Assembly (NCBI GenBank): GCA_021828405.1
Contig: JAKARZ010000046.1
Coordinates: 1-14,321 of the forward strand
Source: Bacillota bacterium
GTDB taxonomy: Bacteria > Bacillota_E > Sulfobacillia > Sulfobacillales > JAIMBI01
Length of the DNA: 14,321 bases
Direction: 5' to 3'
Shown: positions 6,358 through 13,199 of the stretch, piece by piece
Position numbering within the stretch: position 1 is the stretch's first letter
How the letters are laid out: the number at the start of each line of letters is the position of its first letter
The notes under the pieces: model-generated
The model's input: only the letters and a program-made list of their open reading frames with translations
Databases searched by the model: none
Told to the model about the DNA's origin: nothing
Made by a program: the position numbers and the translations under genes

Positions 6358-7611
6358 CTAGGTCACAACTTGGACCGGGTGGCCGGCATCCGCCATTCTC
6401 GCGAGCAGATCGTCGGCATGCGCCTCGTCCCGGGTCTCAATCACCATCCGAATTTCGACATCGGTCGGGTTCTGCCCCGGGTGCCAGCGCTGATGCTCCA
6501 CCGTCAGCACATTGGCGTGGGCCGCCGCCACCAGGTTCAGCAGCGCCGCCAGTTGCCCGGGGCGGTCACCGACGGTGGTGGTGATGTGAAGTTGGCGGCC
6601 CTCCTCCACGAGGCCCTTCTCGACGATCCGCGACAGCAGGCTCACGTCAATGTTGCCCCCCGACACCACCACGCCAATCCGATCGGCCCGCAGCGGCACT
6701 TTGTTCGTCAGGATGGCGGCCATGGCGGCCGCACCCGCCCCTTCCACCACCAGCTTGGTCCTCTCCAGGAAAAGCAAAATGGCGCGGCTGATGTCGTGGT
6801 CTCCCACGGTCACCAGCTCGTCAACGTAGTGCTGGATAAGCTGGAACGTCAGCGCGCCCGGCCGCTTGACGGCGATGCCGTCCGCGATCGTGTTCGCGGA
6901 GGGCGCCGCGACCACGTGGCCTGCGGCGCGCGACGCCACCATGGCCGCCGCCCCTTCGGCCTGCACCCCAATCACGCGGATGTGTGGATTTTGAGATTTG
7001 AGGGCCACGGCGATGCCGCTAATGAGGCCGCCGCCCCCGATGGGGACCACCACCGCATCTAGATTGGGCCGTACGTCGAGCATCTCCAGGCCCACGGTTC
7101 CCTGCCCGGCAATCACCCAAGGATCCTCAAATGCCGGGATCAGCAGGGCACCGGTGTCCTCCGCCAGCTTCTCCGCGTGGGCATACGCGTCGTCAAACGT
7201 CTCGCCCACCAACTCCACGCGCGCGCCGTACCCACGGGTGGCCACCACCTTGGTCATGGAGGCCATCTCGGGCATCACGATGGTGGCCGTGGTGCCCACC
7301 AGCGTGGCGGCGAGCGCCACCCCCTGCGCATGATTCCCCGCAGAAGCCGCCACCACGCCGCGCTCCAGCTCCCGGCGAGTCATCTGGCGCATGCGGTTGT
7401 ACGCCCCCCGCAGTTTGAACGAGCCGGCCCGCTGCAGATTCTCCAACTTCAAAAAGACGCGGGCGACCGATTCACTGTTCAAGCTGCTCAGGTAGCTGGA
7501 TTCCTGCAGGGGCGTCACGTACGTGATCCCTTTGAGCGCGGTCCGCGCTCGCTGCACGTCTTCCAGCGTTGGCCACGGCGCCGTTCCCCCGGGGGGAGTC
7601 GCGGTTGGCAC
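6358..7611 (-). CDS. ilvA: Threonine ammonia-lyase (threonine deaminase) with one ACT domain
   Basis: A 417-residue PLP enzyme that turns threonine into 2-oxobutyrate and ammonia, the first step towards isoleucine. Fold-type II motifs are present: [14 protein letters not shown] with the PLP lysine K66, [10 protein letters not shown] (90-99), the phosphate-binding GGGGLISGI (192-200) and VVSGGNID (315-322). Residues 340-417 form a single C-terminal ACT domain ([20 protein letters not shown] and onward), the form of about 400 residues common in Clostridia. Such a domain usually mediates amino-acid feedback. The start at GTG 7611 leaves about 15 residues before the conserved helix. The upstream purines (GAAAGG) are poorly spaced. 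It sits 48 bases after purR and 124 before spoVG, the slot held by yabJ (RidA family) in B. subtilis. RidA hydrolyses the enamine/imine intermediate made by IlvA, so the replacement is thought-provoking. Confidence 0.95.
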   Translation of the reverse strand: MPTATPPGGTAPWPTLEDVQRARTALKGITYVTPLQESSYLSSLNSESVARVFLKLENLQRAGSFKLRGAYNRMRQMTRRELERGVVAASAGNHAQGVALAATLVGTTATIVMPEMASMTKVVATRGYGARVELVGETFDDAYAHAEKLAEDTGALLIPAFEDPWVIAGQGTVGLEMLDVRPNLDAVVVPIGGGGLISGIAVALKSQNPHIRVIGVQAEGAAAMVASRAAGHVVAAPSANTIADGIAVKRPGALTFQLIQHYVDELVTVGDHDISRAILLFLERTKLVVEGAGAAAMAAILTNKVPLRADRIGVVVSGGNIDVSLLSRIVEKGLVEEGRQLHITTTVGDRPGQLAALLNLVAAAHANVLTVEHQRWHPGQNPTDVEIRMVIETRDEAHADDLLARMADAGHPVQVVT

Positions 7612-7659
7612 GACCTTTCACCACCTCTCCATCGATTGCGCGCGGCCAGCCCAGCGCCG

Positions 7660-8499
7660 CTAGGGCGCCTCGGGGCAATCCTCCGGGACCACACTGACGG
7701 CAAGTCGCTCAACCACCCAGGGCGTGGGGGCCACGGCGTCGGCTTCCCACAGAAGGCAGGCGGCCACGTCCGCGACCAGCTTGGCGGCCGGGCTGGCGGT
7801 CGCCACCAGCACCCCCACCCCCACCACTTCGGCTTCGAACTCCTTAAGAAGGTCACTGGCGGCGCGGGCGGTGCCCCCCGCCTTCAAGAAGTCGTCAACA
7901 AACAAGACCCGGGCCCCACGCACCGGAGCCCGGCGGGCAAGCGACATGGACTGGATCCGATGCGACGAGCCCGACAGGTAGTTGATGGAGAGGCTCGACC
8001 CTTCCGATAGGCGGTTGTCGCGGCGGATCAGGACCACCGGCAGGGACAGGGCTCGGCTCACCGCCAGCGCCAGGGGAATCCCTTTGGTTTCCACGGTGGC
8101 CACCAGCCCCGCCCGCCGGTCCGCCAGCCGCTCCGCCAGCAGCGCCCCCAAGGGGTCCACCAGCTCCGGCCGGAATAGAAGGTCAGTCATGTACAGAAAG
8201 CCCGGGCCGGTCACCCGGTCCGGCTCGTCCAGCGCGCGCACAAACACGTCCAGCGCGTCTCGCACCCGGTCCACATCGAGGCGTTCCACAAATCGCACCC
8301 CACCACCCACGCCAACCTGGGTATGAATTTCACCCAGCCCCGTTTCTTCGAGTACCTCCCGAACCAGGGCCAGATCCTCGGACAGCGTTGACTTTGCCAC
8401 ATGCAGCGCGTCGGCCATGCCCGACAGCGACGGCAACCCGCCCGGCGGGCGGGTCACCATGCGCGTCAGCGCGATGAGCCGACGCACGCGGTCACGCAC
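7660..8499 (-). CDS. purR: Purine operon repressor PurR (PRPP-binding)
   Basis: A Bacillota-type PurR of 279 residues (B. subtilis 285), not the LacI-type PurR of E. coli. The N-terminal winged helix includes RVRRLIALTRMV and the recognition region AKSTLSEDLALV (35-46). The phosphoribosyltransferase-like effector domain has VATVETKGIPLALAVSRAL, RRDNRLSEGSSLSINYLSGS, and the PRPP loop VDDFLKAGGT (201-210), nearly identical to B. subtilis. Family members repress purine genes; PRPP relieves repression, and (p)ppGpp is reported to compete at the same site. The start is GTG 8499, which aligns with the N-terminus of B. subtilis PurR and overlaps the upstream nucleotidyltransferase stop by 8 bases, suggesting translational coupling. 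The frame stays open far upstream, but that stretch is the wrong frame of the neighbouring gene. I did not find a clear PurBox in the window. Confidence 0.96.
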   Translation of the reverse strand: MRDRVRRLIALTRMVTRPPGGLPSLSGMADALHVAKSTLSEDLALVREVLEETGLGEIHTQVGVGGGVRFVERLDVDRVRDALDVFVRALDEPDRVTGPGFLYMTDLLFRPELVDPLGALLAERLADRRAGLVATVETKGIPLALAVSRALSLPVVLIRRDNRLSEGSSLSINYLSGSSHRIQSMSLARRAPVRGARVLFVDDFLKAGGTARAASDLLKEFEAEVVGVGVLVATASPAAKLVADVAACLLWEADAVAPTPWVVERLAVSVVPEDCPEAP

Positions 8500-9283
8500 G
8501 AGGCACCGCCGCAAGGGCCCCGAGGTGTCGGCGCACCAGCTCCAGGTCACTCTGCTTGTCCACGTCGACCCCCACCTCCGCGTACGGAAACACGAGCCCC
8601 GCTCCGCGGACCGACAGGAGGCGGCTCGCCACCCGCTCCACCTCCGCGAGGCTGAGTCGCCGCAACACATAGCGGGCCAGCACGCCCCACCCAATGTCGC
8701 CCGCCAGCTTGCCCGGCGACTTGCGGTGAGCCAATAGCCGCTCGGCCCGGTCCCTGAGTCCCGACAGCGCCGTCGGCCGCACCCAAAACACGTTGCCCCC
8801 CGTGAACACCCCTTCGCGCAGCCGAAAGTACGTGCGGTGCACCTCCGGATAGGTGCGCTCCACCACCGCACGCGGGATCAGGGGATACACAATGTCAAGG
8901 CCCCCGGCCGCCGCGTCGGCCGCCCCCGCCGCGTCGGCAAAGGCGCGGACGGTCTCGCCGGTCAGGAGCGGGATATCGCCGGTGACCACCAGGGCCGGCT
9001 GGCTTCTGTCCACGGACGACAGCCCAAGGTCTAAATTATCCCACAGCGTATTCTGCGGGGGGATGAGGTCCACGCGGCAAGCCGCGCCGTCGGCCAGGAG
9101 CTCCTCGCCGACGGGCGGGCCCACCACGCGCACCGCATGCACGAGGCCACTCGCCGCCAGCGCTTCCACCACATAGGCCAGCATGGGCCGGCCGGCAATC
9201 GGCAACAGCGCCTCCCAGGGCTCGGGATCCGCGGCGGCCAAACTGCCGCGATTACGCTGGCCCGCCAACACGATGGCTTCCAA
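8492..9283 (-). CDS. Uncharacterised MobA-like nucleotidyltransferase (NTP_transferase family)
   Basis: A 263-residue protein with a GT-A/nucleotidyltransferase fold. Visible are the first strand and loop EAIVLAGQRNRG (2-13), EALLPIAGRPMLAYVVEAL (24-42), the metal-binding Asp103 in VVTGDIPLLT, FTGGNVFWV (160-168), RKSPGKL and a second acidic motif VGVDVDKQSDLELV (237-250). The usual GxGxRMG loop is degenerate, and the lysine expected before ALLPIAGRPM is a glutamate (E24). From memory, close relatives in Clostridia, often between ispE and purR, share this variant, so it looks like a distinct family of unknown substrate rather than a decayed gene. The start TTG 9283 gives a natural N-terminus; GGAGG lies 12 bases upstream. 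It overlaps ispE by 32 bases and purR by 8, so it is translationally linked to both. It lacks IspD landmarks, so calling it IspD is not justified. Confidence 0.85.
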   Translation of the reverse strand: MEAIVLAGQRNRGSLAAADPEPWEALLPIAGRPMLAYVVEALAASGLVHAVRVVGPPVGEELLADGAACRVDLIPPQNTLWDNLDLGLSSVDRSQPALVVTGDIPLLTGETVRAFADAAGAADAAAGGLDIVYPLIPRAVVERTYPEVHRTYFRLREGVFTGGNVFWVRPTALSGLRDRAERLLAHRKSPGKLAGDIGWGVLARYVLRRLSLAEVERVASRLLSVRGAGLVFPYAEVGVDVDKQSDLELVRRHLGALAAVPRA

Positions 9284-10154
9284 TCCCGGGTGCCGCCTCC
9301 CCCCACCATACGAACGGCACGCCCATCGCCCGCCAGGCGTGCCCAATTGCCGCGGCCTCGCGCTCCTCGTCCGCCACGGCGACAAACGCAGAGCCGCTGC
9401 CGGTCATCGTCAGGCGGTCGTGCGGGGCATGCTGCTCAAGCCGCGCACGAAAATCGGCCACCGCCGGATTCACCGCCATCGCGGCGTCCTCCAGTTGATT
9501 GCCCACCAGCGAGGGTACCATGCCGCGCCGAAAAGCGTCTACGACGGCCGGCGCCAAGGGAGGTGATGTCGTCCCCACGCGGTCGAACACCCGATAAACC
9601 TCGGTGGTGCCGAGCGCAAAGCCGGGGTGAGCCACCGCCAGCCACAGCCGGGGCGTGTCCGGCAAAGGGTCAAGCTGATCGCCGCGCCCGGTGGCTCGGC
9701 AGCGCGCCGCCGGCCCCGCTAGGAACACCACATCCGCGCCGATGGCCGCGGCCATTGCGGGCACTGCGGGCGCGAGCTCCGGCCAGCGGCCGGCCGCCCA
9801 GCGAAGCACGGCAGCCGCATCGGCACTGCCGCCCCCCATCCCGGCCCCCGCCGGCACGTGCTTCACCAGCACCACATGCACGCCGAGCGGCCTCCCGAGG
9901 CGCTGCTCCACGAGGGACAGCGCGTGGGTTGCCAGCGTGTCGTGGGTTAGCCCCTGTCCGGATACCGCCACCCGGGGCCGGGCCGGCAAGACTCCGCCTC
10001 GAACCTCCAGGCGGTCGCCGAGCCCGATGCGCACGAGGACGAGGTCCACCGTGTGCCACGGCGCTTCCCGGTCTGCCTTGGGCCGCACGTCCAAGGCGAG
10101 GGTCACCTTGGCCGGCGCCACCAGGCGCGCGGCAACATCGGCCCCGATCGGCAC
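9252..10154 (-). CDS. ispE: 4-diphosphocytidyl-2-C-methyl-D-erythritol kinase
   Basis: A 300-residue GHMP kinase of the MEP isoprenoid pathway, phosphorylating the 2-hydroxyl of CDP-methylerythritol with ATP. Signatures are APAKVTLALDV with catalytic Lys16, the ATP loop VPAGAGMGGGSADAAAVL (100-117), GADVVFLAG with Asp141, and LTMTGSGSAFVAV (248-260). Two positions are odd. The Asn two residues after the lysine (PAKxN in most IspE) is Thr18, and the DGYHE segment is replaced by APWHTV, keeping only His34. Lys, His and Asp of the active site remain, so it is probably active. I chose GTG 10154 because GGGAAAGGGG lies 6 bases upstream; another GTG at 10184 is in frame. It begins the run that continues through the nucleotidyltransferase, purR and beyond. 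A TAGGAT at 10246-10241 may be its -10 box, but no -35 is evident. Confidence 0.93.
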   Translation of the reverse strand: MPIGADVAARLVAPAKVTLALDVRPKADREAPWHTVDLVLVRIGLGDRLEVRGGVLPARPRVAVSGQGLTHDTLATHALSLVEQRLGRPLGVHVVLVKHVPAGAGMGGGSADAAAVLRWAAGRWPELAPAVPAMAAAIGADVVFLAGPAARCRATGRGDQLDPLPDTPRLWLAVAHPGFALGTTEVYRVFDRVGTTSPPLAPAVVDAFRRGMVPSLVGNQLEDAAMAVNPAVADFRARLEQHAPHDRLTMTGSGSAFVAVADEEREAAAIGHAWRAMGVPFVWWGEAAPGIGSHRVGGPA

Positions 10155-10160
10155 AACGCA

Positions 10161-10170
10161 CCCCTTTCCC
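10161..10170 (-). promoter_or_regulatory. Ribosome binding site choosing the ispE GTG start
   Basis: GGGAAAGGGG on the minus strand lies 6 bases before GTG 10154. The alternative GTG at 10184 has no comparable purine-rich stretch at the right distance, so the shorter form is preferred. Confidence 0.5.
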
Positions 10171-10240
10171 ACGCGGAAGCACACGGCCGTGGCGAGGCGC
10201 TTCGGCTCGGCCCTTCGACCAACGGCGGGTTCTCCCTGTC

Positions 10241-10272
10241 ATCCTAGCACCCGGCTGCGCTATCCGCCGGGT
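10241..10272 (-). promoter_or_regulatory. Candidate ispE promoter region with overlapping inverted repeat
   Basis: On the minus strand, TAGGAT (10246-10241) is a -10-like hexamer about 80 bases before the ispE start. Immediately upstream, ACCCGGC (10249-10255) and GCCGGGT (10266-10272) form a perfect 7-base inverted repeat with 10 bases between, lying where the spacer and -35 would be. No TTGACA-like -35 is visible. The repeat could be an operator, a terminator stem of cphA without T-run, or chance. Confidence 0.3.
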
Positions 10273-10503
10273 TCTACGATCCGCGGGCGCCACCCAATCC
10301 CGGGTGCGGCGTTTGGCGGGGGTGCAGCAGGGGCTCAAAGAGAGGGCGGCGACGCGGCAAGAGCCCCGCACGTGCCGGCGCCAAGCGGACGGCTGGACTC
10401 AGGCTCGGCCCGGCGGATGCCCAAGCCGGGCGTTGCGTGGCCTCTGGCGCGCGCGCCGGGCGCCCATCTGCCGCCAGCCGGAGCAGGACCGGGCGTGCGC
10501 GGT

Positions 10504-10533
10504 GCCGAAGCCTTGTCTCGACATCGCCTCGGC
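10504..10533 (-). terminator. Possible terminator or mRNA 3'-end hairpin after cphA
   Basis: On the minus strand, GCCGAGGC (10533-10526) pairs with GCTTCGGC (10511-10504) in 8 pairs including one G-T, 9 bases after the cphA stop. The 14-base loop itself contains TGTC/GACA. The downstream sequence is not T-rich, so it may protect the 3' end or need a factor rather than act as an intrinsic terminator. Confidence 0.35.
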
Positions 10534-10541
10534 GTTTGTCG

Positions 10542-13199
10542 TCAGGAGCGGCCAGACCCGATGGGCAAGGCGGCCGCGCGCCTGGCCAGCGCTTCGTGCG
10601 CCGCCGCAGACACCACCTCGTAGCGCTCGTACAGCACCAGGACCAGGGTGCCCGGGGGAGCCGTGTGGATGGCGCGGCGCACTGCCTCCCCCTCGTCCAA
10701 CACAATGTCGACGGAGGTGGGGGGCATGCCCCACGCCTTGACGGCGTAGGCCAGCAGGTTCGCGAGCTCCCCCACCTCACGCCCGCGCCGGTCCGCGTCC
10801 TCGCGCACCACGACCCGATCCGCAAAACTGGCCACCGCGCACGCCGTGCGGATCAAGTCTTCATTGCGGCGGTCGCCCGGCAGGCCCAGCACCGCCGTAA
10901 CATGGCGCAAGCGGCGGCCCATGAGGCCTTGGCAGATGGTACCCAGAGCCGCCACGGCGGGCGCGTTGTGTCCATAGTCGATCAGGACGGTCAGATCCTC
11001 GCCGGGAATGACCTCCAGGCGGCCGCGGTTGACCCCCTGGCCGCCGGCCGGAAAATTCCGAAGCGCCTCCCGCACCACCCGGATGTCCAGGCCGAGGGCC
11101 AGCGCGGCCGCCGCCGCGGCCGCCGCGTTGGCGATGTTGACCATGGCCAGGCCGCGCAACGCGGCGGGCACGCTGCGCACGGCGACCAGTCGGCGCTCCG
11201 TGGCTCCCCATCCCGCCACCAAAAATCCCTGCCGCACAAACACGGCCGCCCCCCCGGCACCGCGATGGCGACGGATGGCGGCCGACCCCGCGGCCTCGGC
11301 GGAAAACAGCCACACCGCCGCCTGGGTCCGGCTGGCCATGCCCAGCACCCGCTCGTCGTCGGCGTTCAGCACCACGGCGCCCTCGCGCCGCACCACTTCC
11401 ACCGTCAGCGCCTTCACGTGCACCAGGTCGTCCAGCGTCTCGATGCCGTCCTGCCCGAGGTGGTCCGCACCGATGTTGGTGACCACCGCCACGTCGCAGG
11501 CGTCGAACCCAAGGCCGCCCCGGACAATTCCCCCGCGCGCGGTTTCCAGGACGCAGGCGTCCACCCCCGGGTCGTTCAGCAGCAGTCGGGCGCTCCACGG
11601 CCCGGTGAGGTCGCCCTGGGCCACGCGGCGCTCGCCCAGGAAAATACCGTCTGTCGTGGTCATGCCGGTCCGGTGCCCGGCCGCCGCGAGCATCCGGGCC
11701 AGCATCCGCGTGACGGTGGTTTTGCCGTTGGTTCCGGTGACGCACGCCACCGGAATGCGCCCGGCGCCGCGGCCCGGGAACAGGTGGCCCACAATCGCGT
11801 CCCCCACCGGCCGCGCGACGCCGCGCGTGGGCGCCTCATGCATGCGAAGCCCTGGCGCCGCGTTGACTTCGACCACCACCCCGCCCATGTCCGCGAGCCC
11901 GCCGCCCAGCGACGGTGTCACGATGTCCACCCCGGCGACGTCCAGCCCCAGCGCCCCGGCCGCCCGCACCGCATCGTGCGCAAGGTCTGGATGAATGGCG
12001 TCGGTCGCATCCACCGCCGACGCCCCTGTCGAAAGGTTGGCCGCGAGGGAGAGCGACACACGCTGCCCCGGAGCGGGCACCGCGTCCAGCGAGAGGTCCT
12101 GGGTCCGGAGGTGGCGCTCCAGCTGAGCATCGATGGGCACCCAGGACAACGGAAAGGCATGCCCCAAGCCCCGGCGCGGATCCTGATTGAGCGCGGCCAC
12201 CAGCAGCCGGACGGTGTCTTGGCCGTTGCCCACCACTGCGGGAGGCTCCCGCCGGGCCGCCGCCACCATGCGGTCCCCGACGACCAGCAGGCGGTAGTTA
12301 TCACCGGCCACCTGCTGCTCCACGACCACCGGGCTCGACAGGGCGGCGGCGGCCGTCCAGGCGGCCTCCATCTCGTCGGCGGTGCGCACGTTCATCGAGA
12401 TGCCCTGACCCTGGCAGGCATCATTAGGCTTGACCACCACGGGCCCGCCCAACTTGGCCAGCGCGGCCAGTGCCTCAGGCAGCGCAGTCACCAGTCGGCC
12501 CAGGGGCACCGGAATCCCGGCATCCCGGAGCACGCGCTTGGTTTCGTCTTTGTCCTGCGCCCGCTCCACCGCCAGCGCGGAGGCCCGGTCGGTCAGACTG
12601 GCCCGCACGCGCACCTGCGCCGCCCCTTCGCCAAGACGCACTAGGCTCGCCGCGTCGAGGCGCGCCACCGGGATACCGCGCCGGCGAGCCGCCGCCACCA
12701 GCGACCGGGTGGTGGGGCCCCACCGGTATTGGGCGAGCTCGTCTCGCCATCGCGGCACGTGGGCCGCCACCCACTCCGCCCGGTGCTCCAACAGCGCCAG
12801 CACCAACTCCATGGACGACTCCACCGCGCGGCGCCCGGACCGCTCGCTCTCTGACTCGTAAACGATGCGCACCACGGTATCCGGCTGAGGCCCGCGCTCC
12901 CGGGTTTTGCCGTAGAACACCTCTTCCCCCGCCACCGTCAGAAGTTCCAAGGTCACATGTTCCACCACGTGTCCAAGAAACGTCCCTTCGTGGAGGCGCT
13001 CCACAAAGCCGCCCGTGTGGCGCCGCGAGCAGTGGTGGGTGGACAGGCCGGGCAGCGCCTCCACAAGGTCTGCGTTGAAGTTCGCCAGGCGGTCGGTACG
13101 GGACGTGGCCCGCTCCGCCAGGTCCACCAGTGCCTCCGACACCGGCGACCGGGTGTGGACGTTGGGCCCGGGAAAATATCGAAACATCACCAGTTTCAT
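10542..13199 (-). CDS. cphA: Cyanophycin synthetase
   Basis: An 885-residue CphA, the normal length. It builds cyanophycin (multi-L-arginyl-poly-L-aspartate) from Asp, Arg and ATP as a cytoplasmic nitrogen store. Three parts are visible. The N-terminal domain (about 1-160) has FRYFPGPNVHTRSPVSEAL and EGTFLGHVVEHVTLEL. The ATP-grasp domain (about 160-480) has VVVKPNDACQGQGISMNV (254-271) and ends VVEVNAAPGLRMH; it adds Asp. The Mur-ligase-like domain has the P-loop VTGTNGKTT (487-495), LETARGGIVRGGLGFDACDV, TNIGADHLG, DYGHN (741-745) and DADRRGREVGELANLL; it adds Arg. Start ATG 13199 overlaps the cphB stop as ATGA, so the pair is translationally coupled. This is CphA rather than a MurE or MurT ligase because the fused ATP-grasp and the ARGGI motif are both present. 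Long open frames on the opposite strand are artefacts of GC-rich codons. Confidence 0.97.
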   Translation of the reverse strand: MKLVMFRYFPGPNVHTRSPVSEALVDLAERATSRTDRLANFNADLVEALPGLSTHHCSRRHTGGFVERLHEGTFLGHVVEHVTLELLTVAGEEVFYGKTRERGPQPDTVVRIVYESESERSGRRAVESSMELVLALLEHRAEWVAAHVPRWRDELAQYRWGPTTRSLVAAARRRGIPVARLDAASLVRLGEGAAQVRVRASLTDRASALAVERAQDKDETKRVLRDAGIPVPLGRLVTALPEALAALAKLGGPVVVKPNDACQGQGISMNVRTADEMEAAWTAAAALSSPVVVEQQVAGDNYRLLVVGDRMVAAARREPPAVVGNGQDTVRLLVAALNQDPRRGLGHAFPLSWVPIDAQLERHLRTQDLSLDAVPAPGQRVSLSLAANLSTGASAVDATDAIHPDLAHDAVRAAGALGLDVAGVDIVTPSLGGGLADMGGVVVEVNAAPGLRMHEAPTRGVARPVGDAIVGHLFPGRGAGRIPVACVTGTNGKTTVTRMLARMLAAAGHRTGMTTTDGIFLGERRVAQGDLTGPWSARLLLNDPGVDACVLETARGGIVRGGLGFDACDVAVVTNIGADHLGQDGIETLDDLVHVKALTVEVVRREGAVVLNADDERVLGMASRTQAAVWLFSAEAAGSAAIRRHRGAGGAAVFVRQGFLVAGWGATERRLVAVRSVPAALRGLAMVNIANAAAAAAAALALGLDIRVVREALRNFPAGGQGVNRGRLEVIPGEDLTVLIDYGHNAPAVAALGTICQGLMGRRLRHVTAVLGLPGDRRNEDLIRTACAVASFADRVVVREDADRRGREVGELANLLAYAVKAWGMPPTSVDIVLDEGEAVRRAIHTAPPGTLVLVLYERYEVVSAAAHEALARRAAALPIGSGRS

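Larger units (their letters stand above)
10155..10541. other. Intergenic region between cphA and ispE, no gene recognised
   Basis: These 387 bases hold no convincing coding frame; open frames here are wrong-frame extensions of cphA or ispE. Contents seen: an inverted repeat 9 bases after the cphA stop (10504-10533), a perfect 12-base CG-rich palindrome GGCGCGCGCGCC (10446-10457), a small hairpin CACCC/GGGTG (10291-10306), and a perfect 7-pair inverted repeat next to a TAGGAT -10-like hexamer (10241-10272). The region probably ends the cyanophycin transcript and starts the ispE operon. I see no tRNA or known riboswitch motif. Confidence 0.55.

Noticed and set aside
8492..9283. Calling the nucleotidyltransferase IspD because it adjoins ispE
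   Set aside because: It lacks the IspD glycine-rich loop with its Arg and Lys and other IspD landmarks; adjacency alone is not enough.
10446..10457. GGCGCGCGCGCC perfect palindrome as a regulatory or Z-DNA site
   Set aside because: Such CG runs are expected in a genome of this base composition; there is no supporting context.
10437..12644. A 735-codon open frame on the plus strand opposite cphA
   Set aside because: It is antisense to a clear cyanophycin synthetase, has the His/Arg/Gly/Pro-rich composition of GC-rich shadow frames and shows no recognisable domain.
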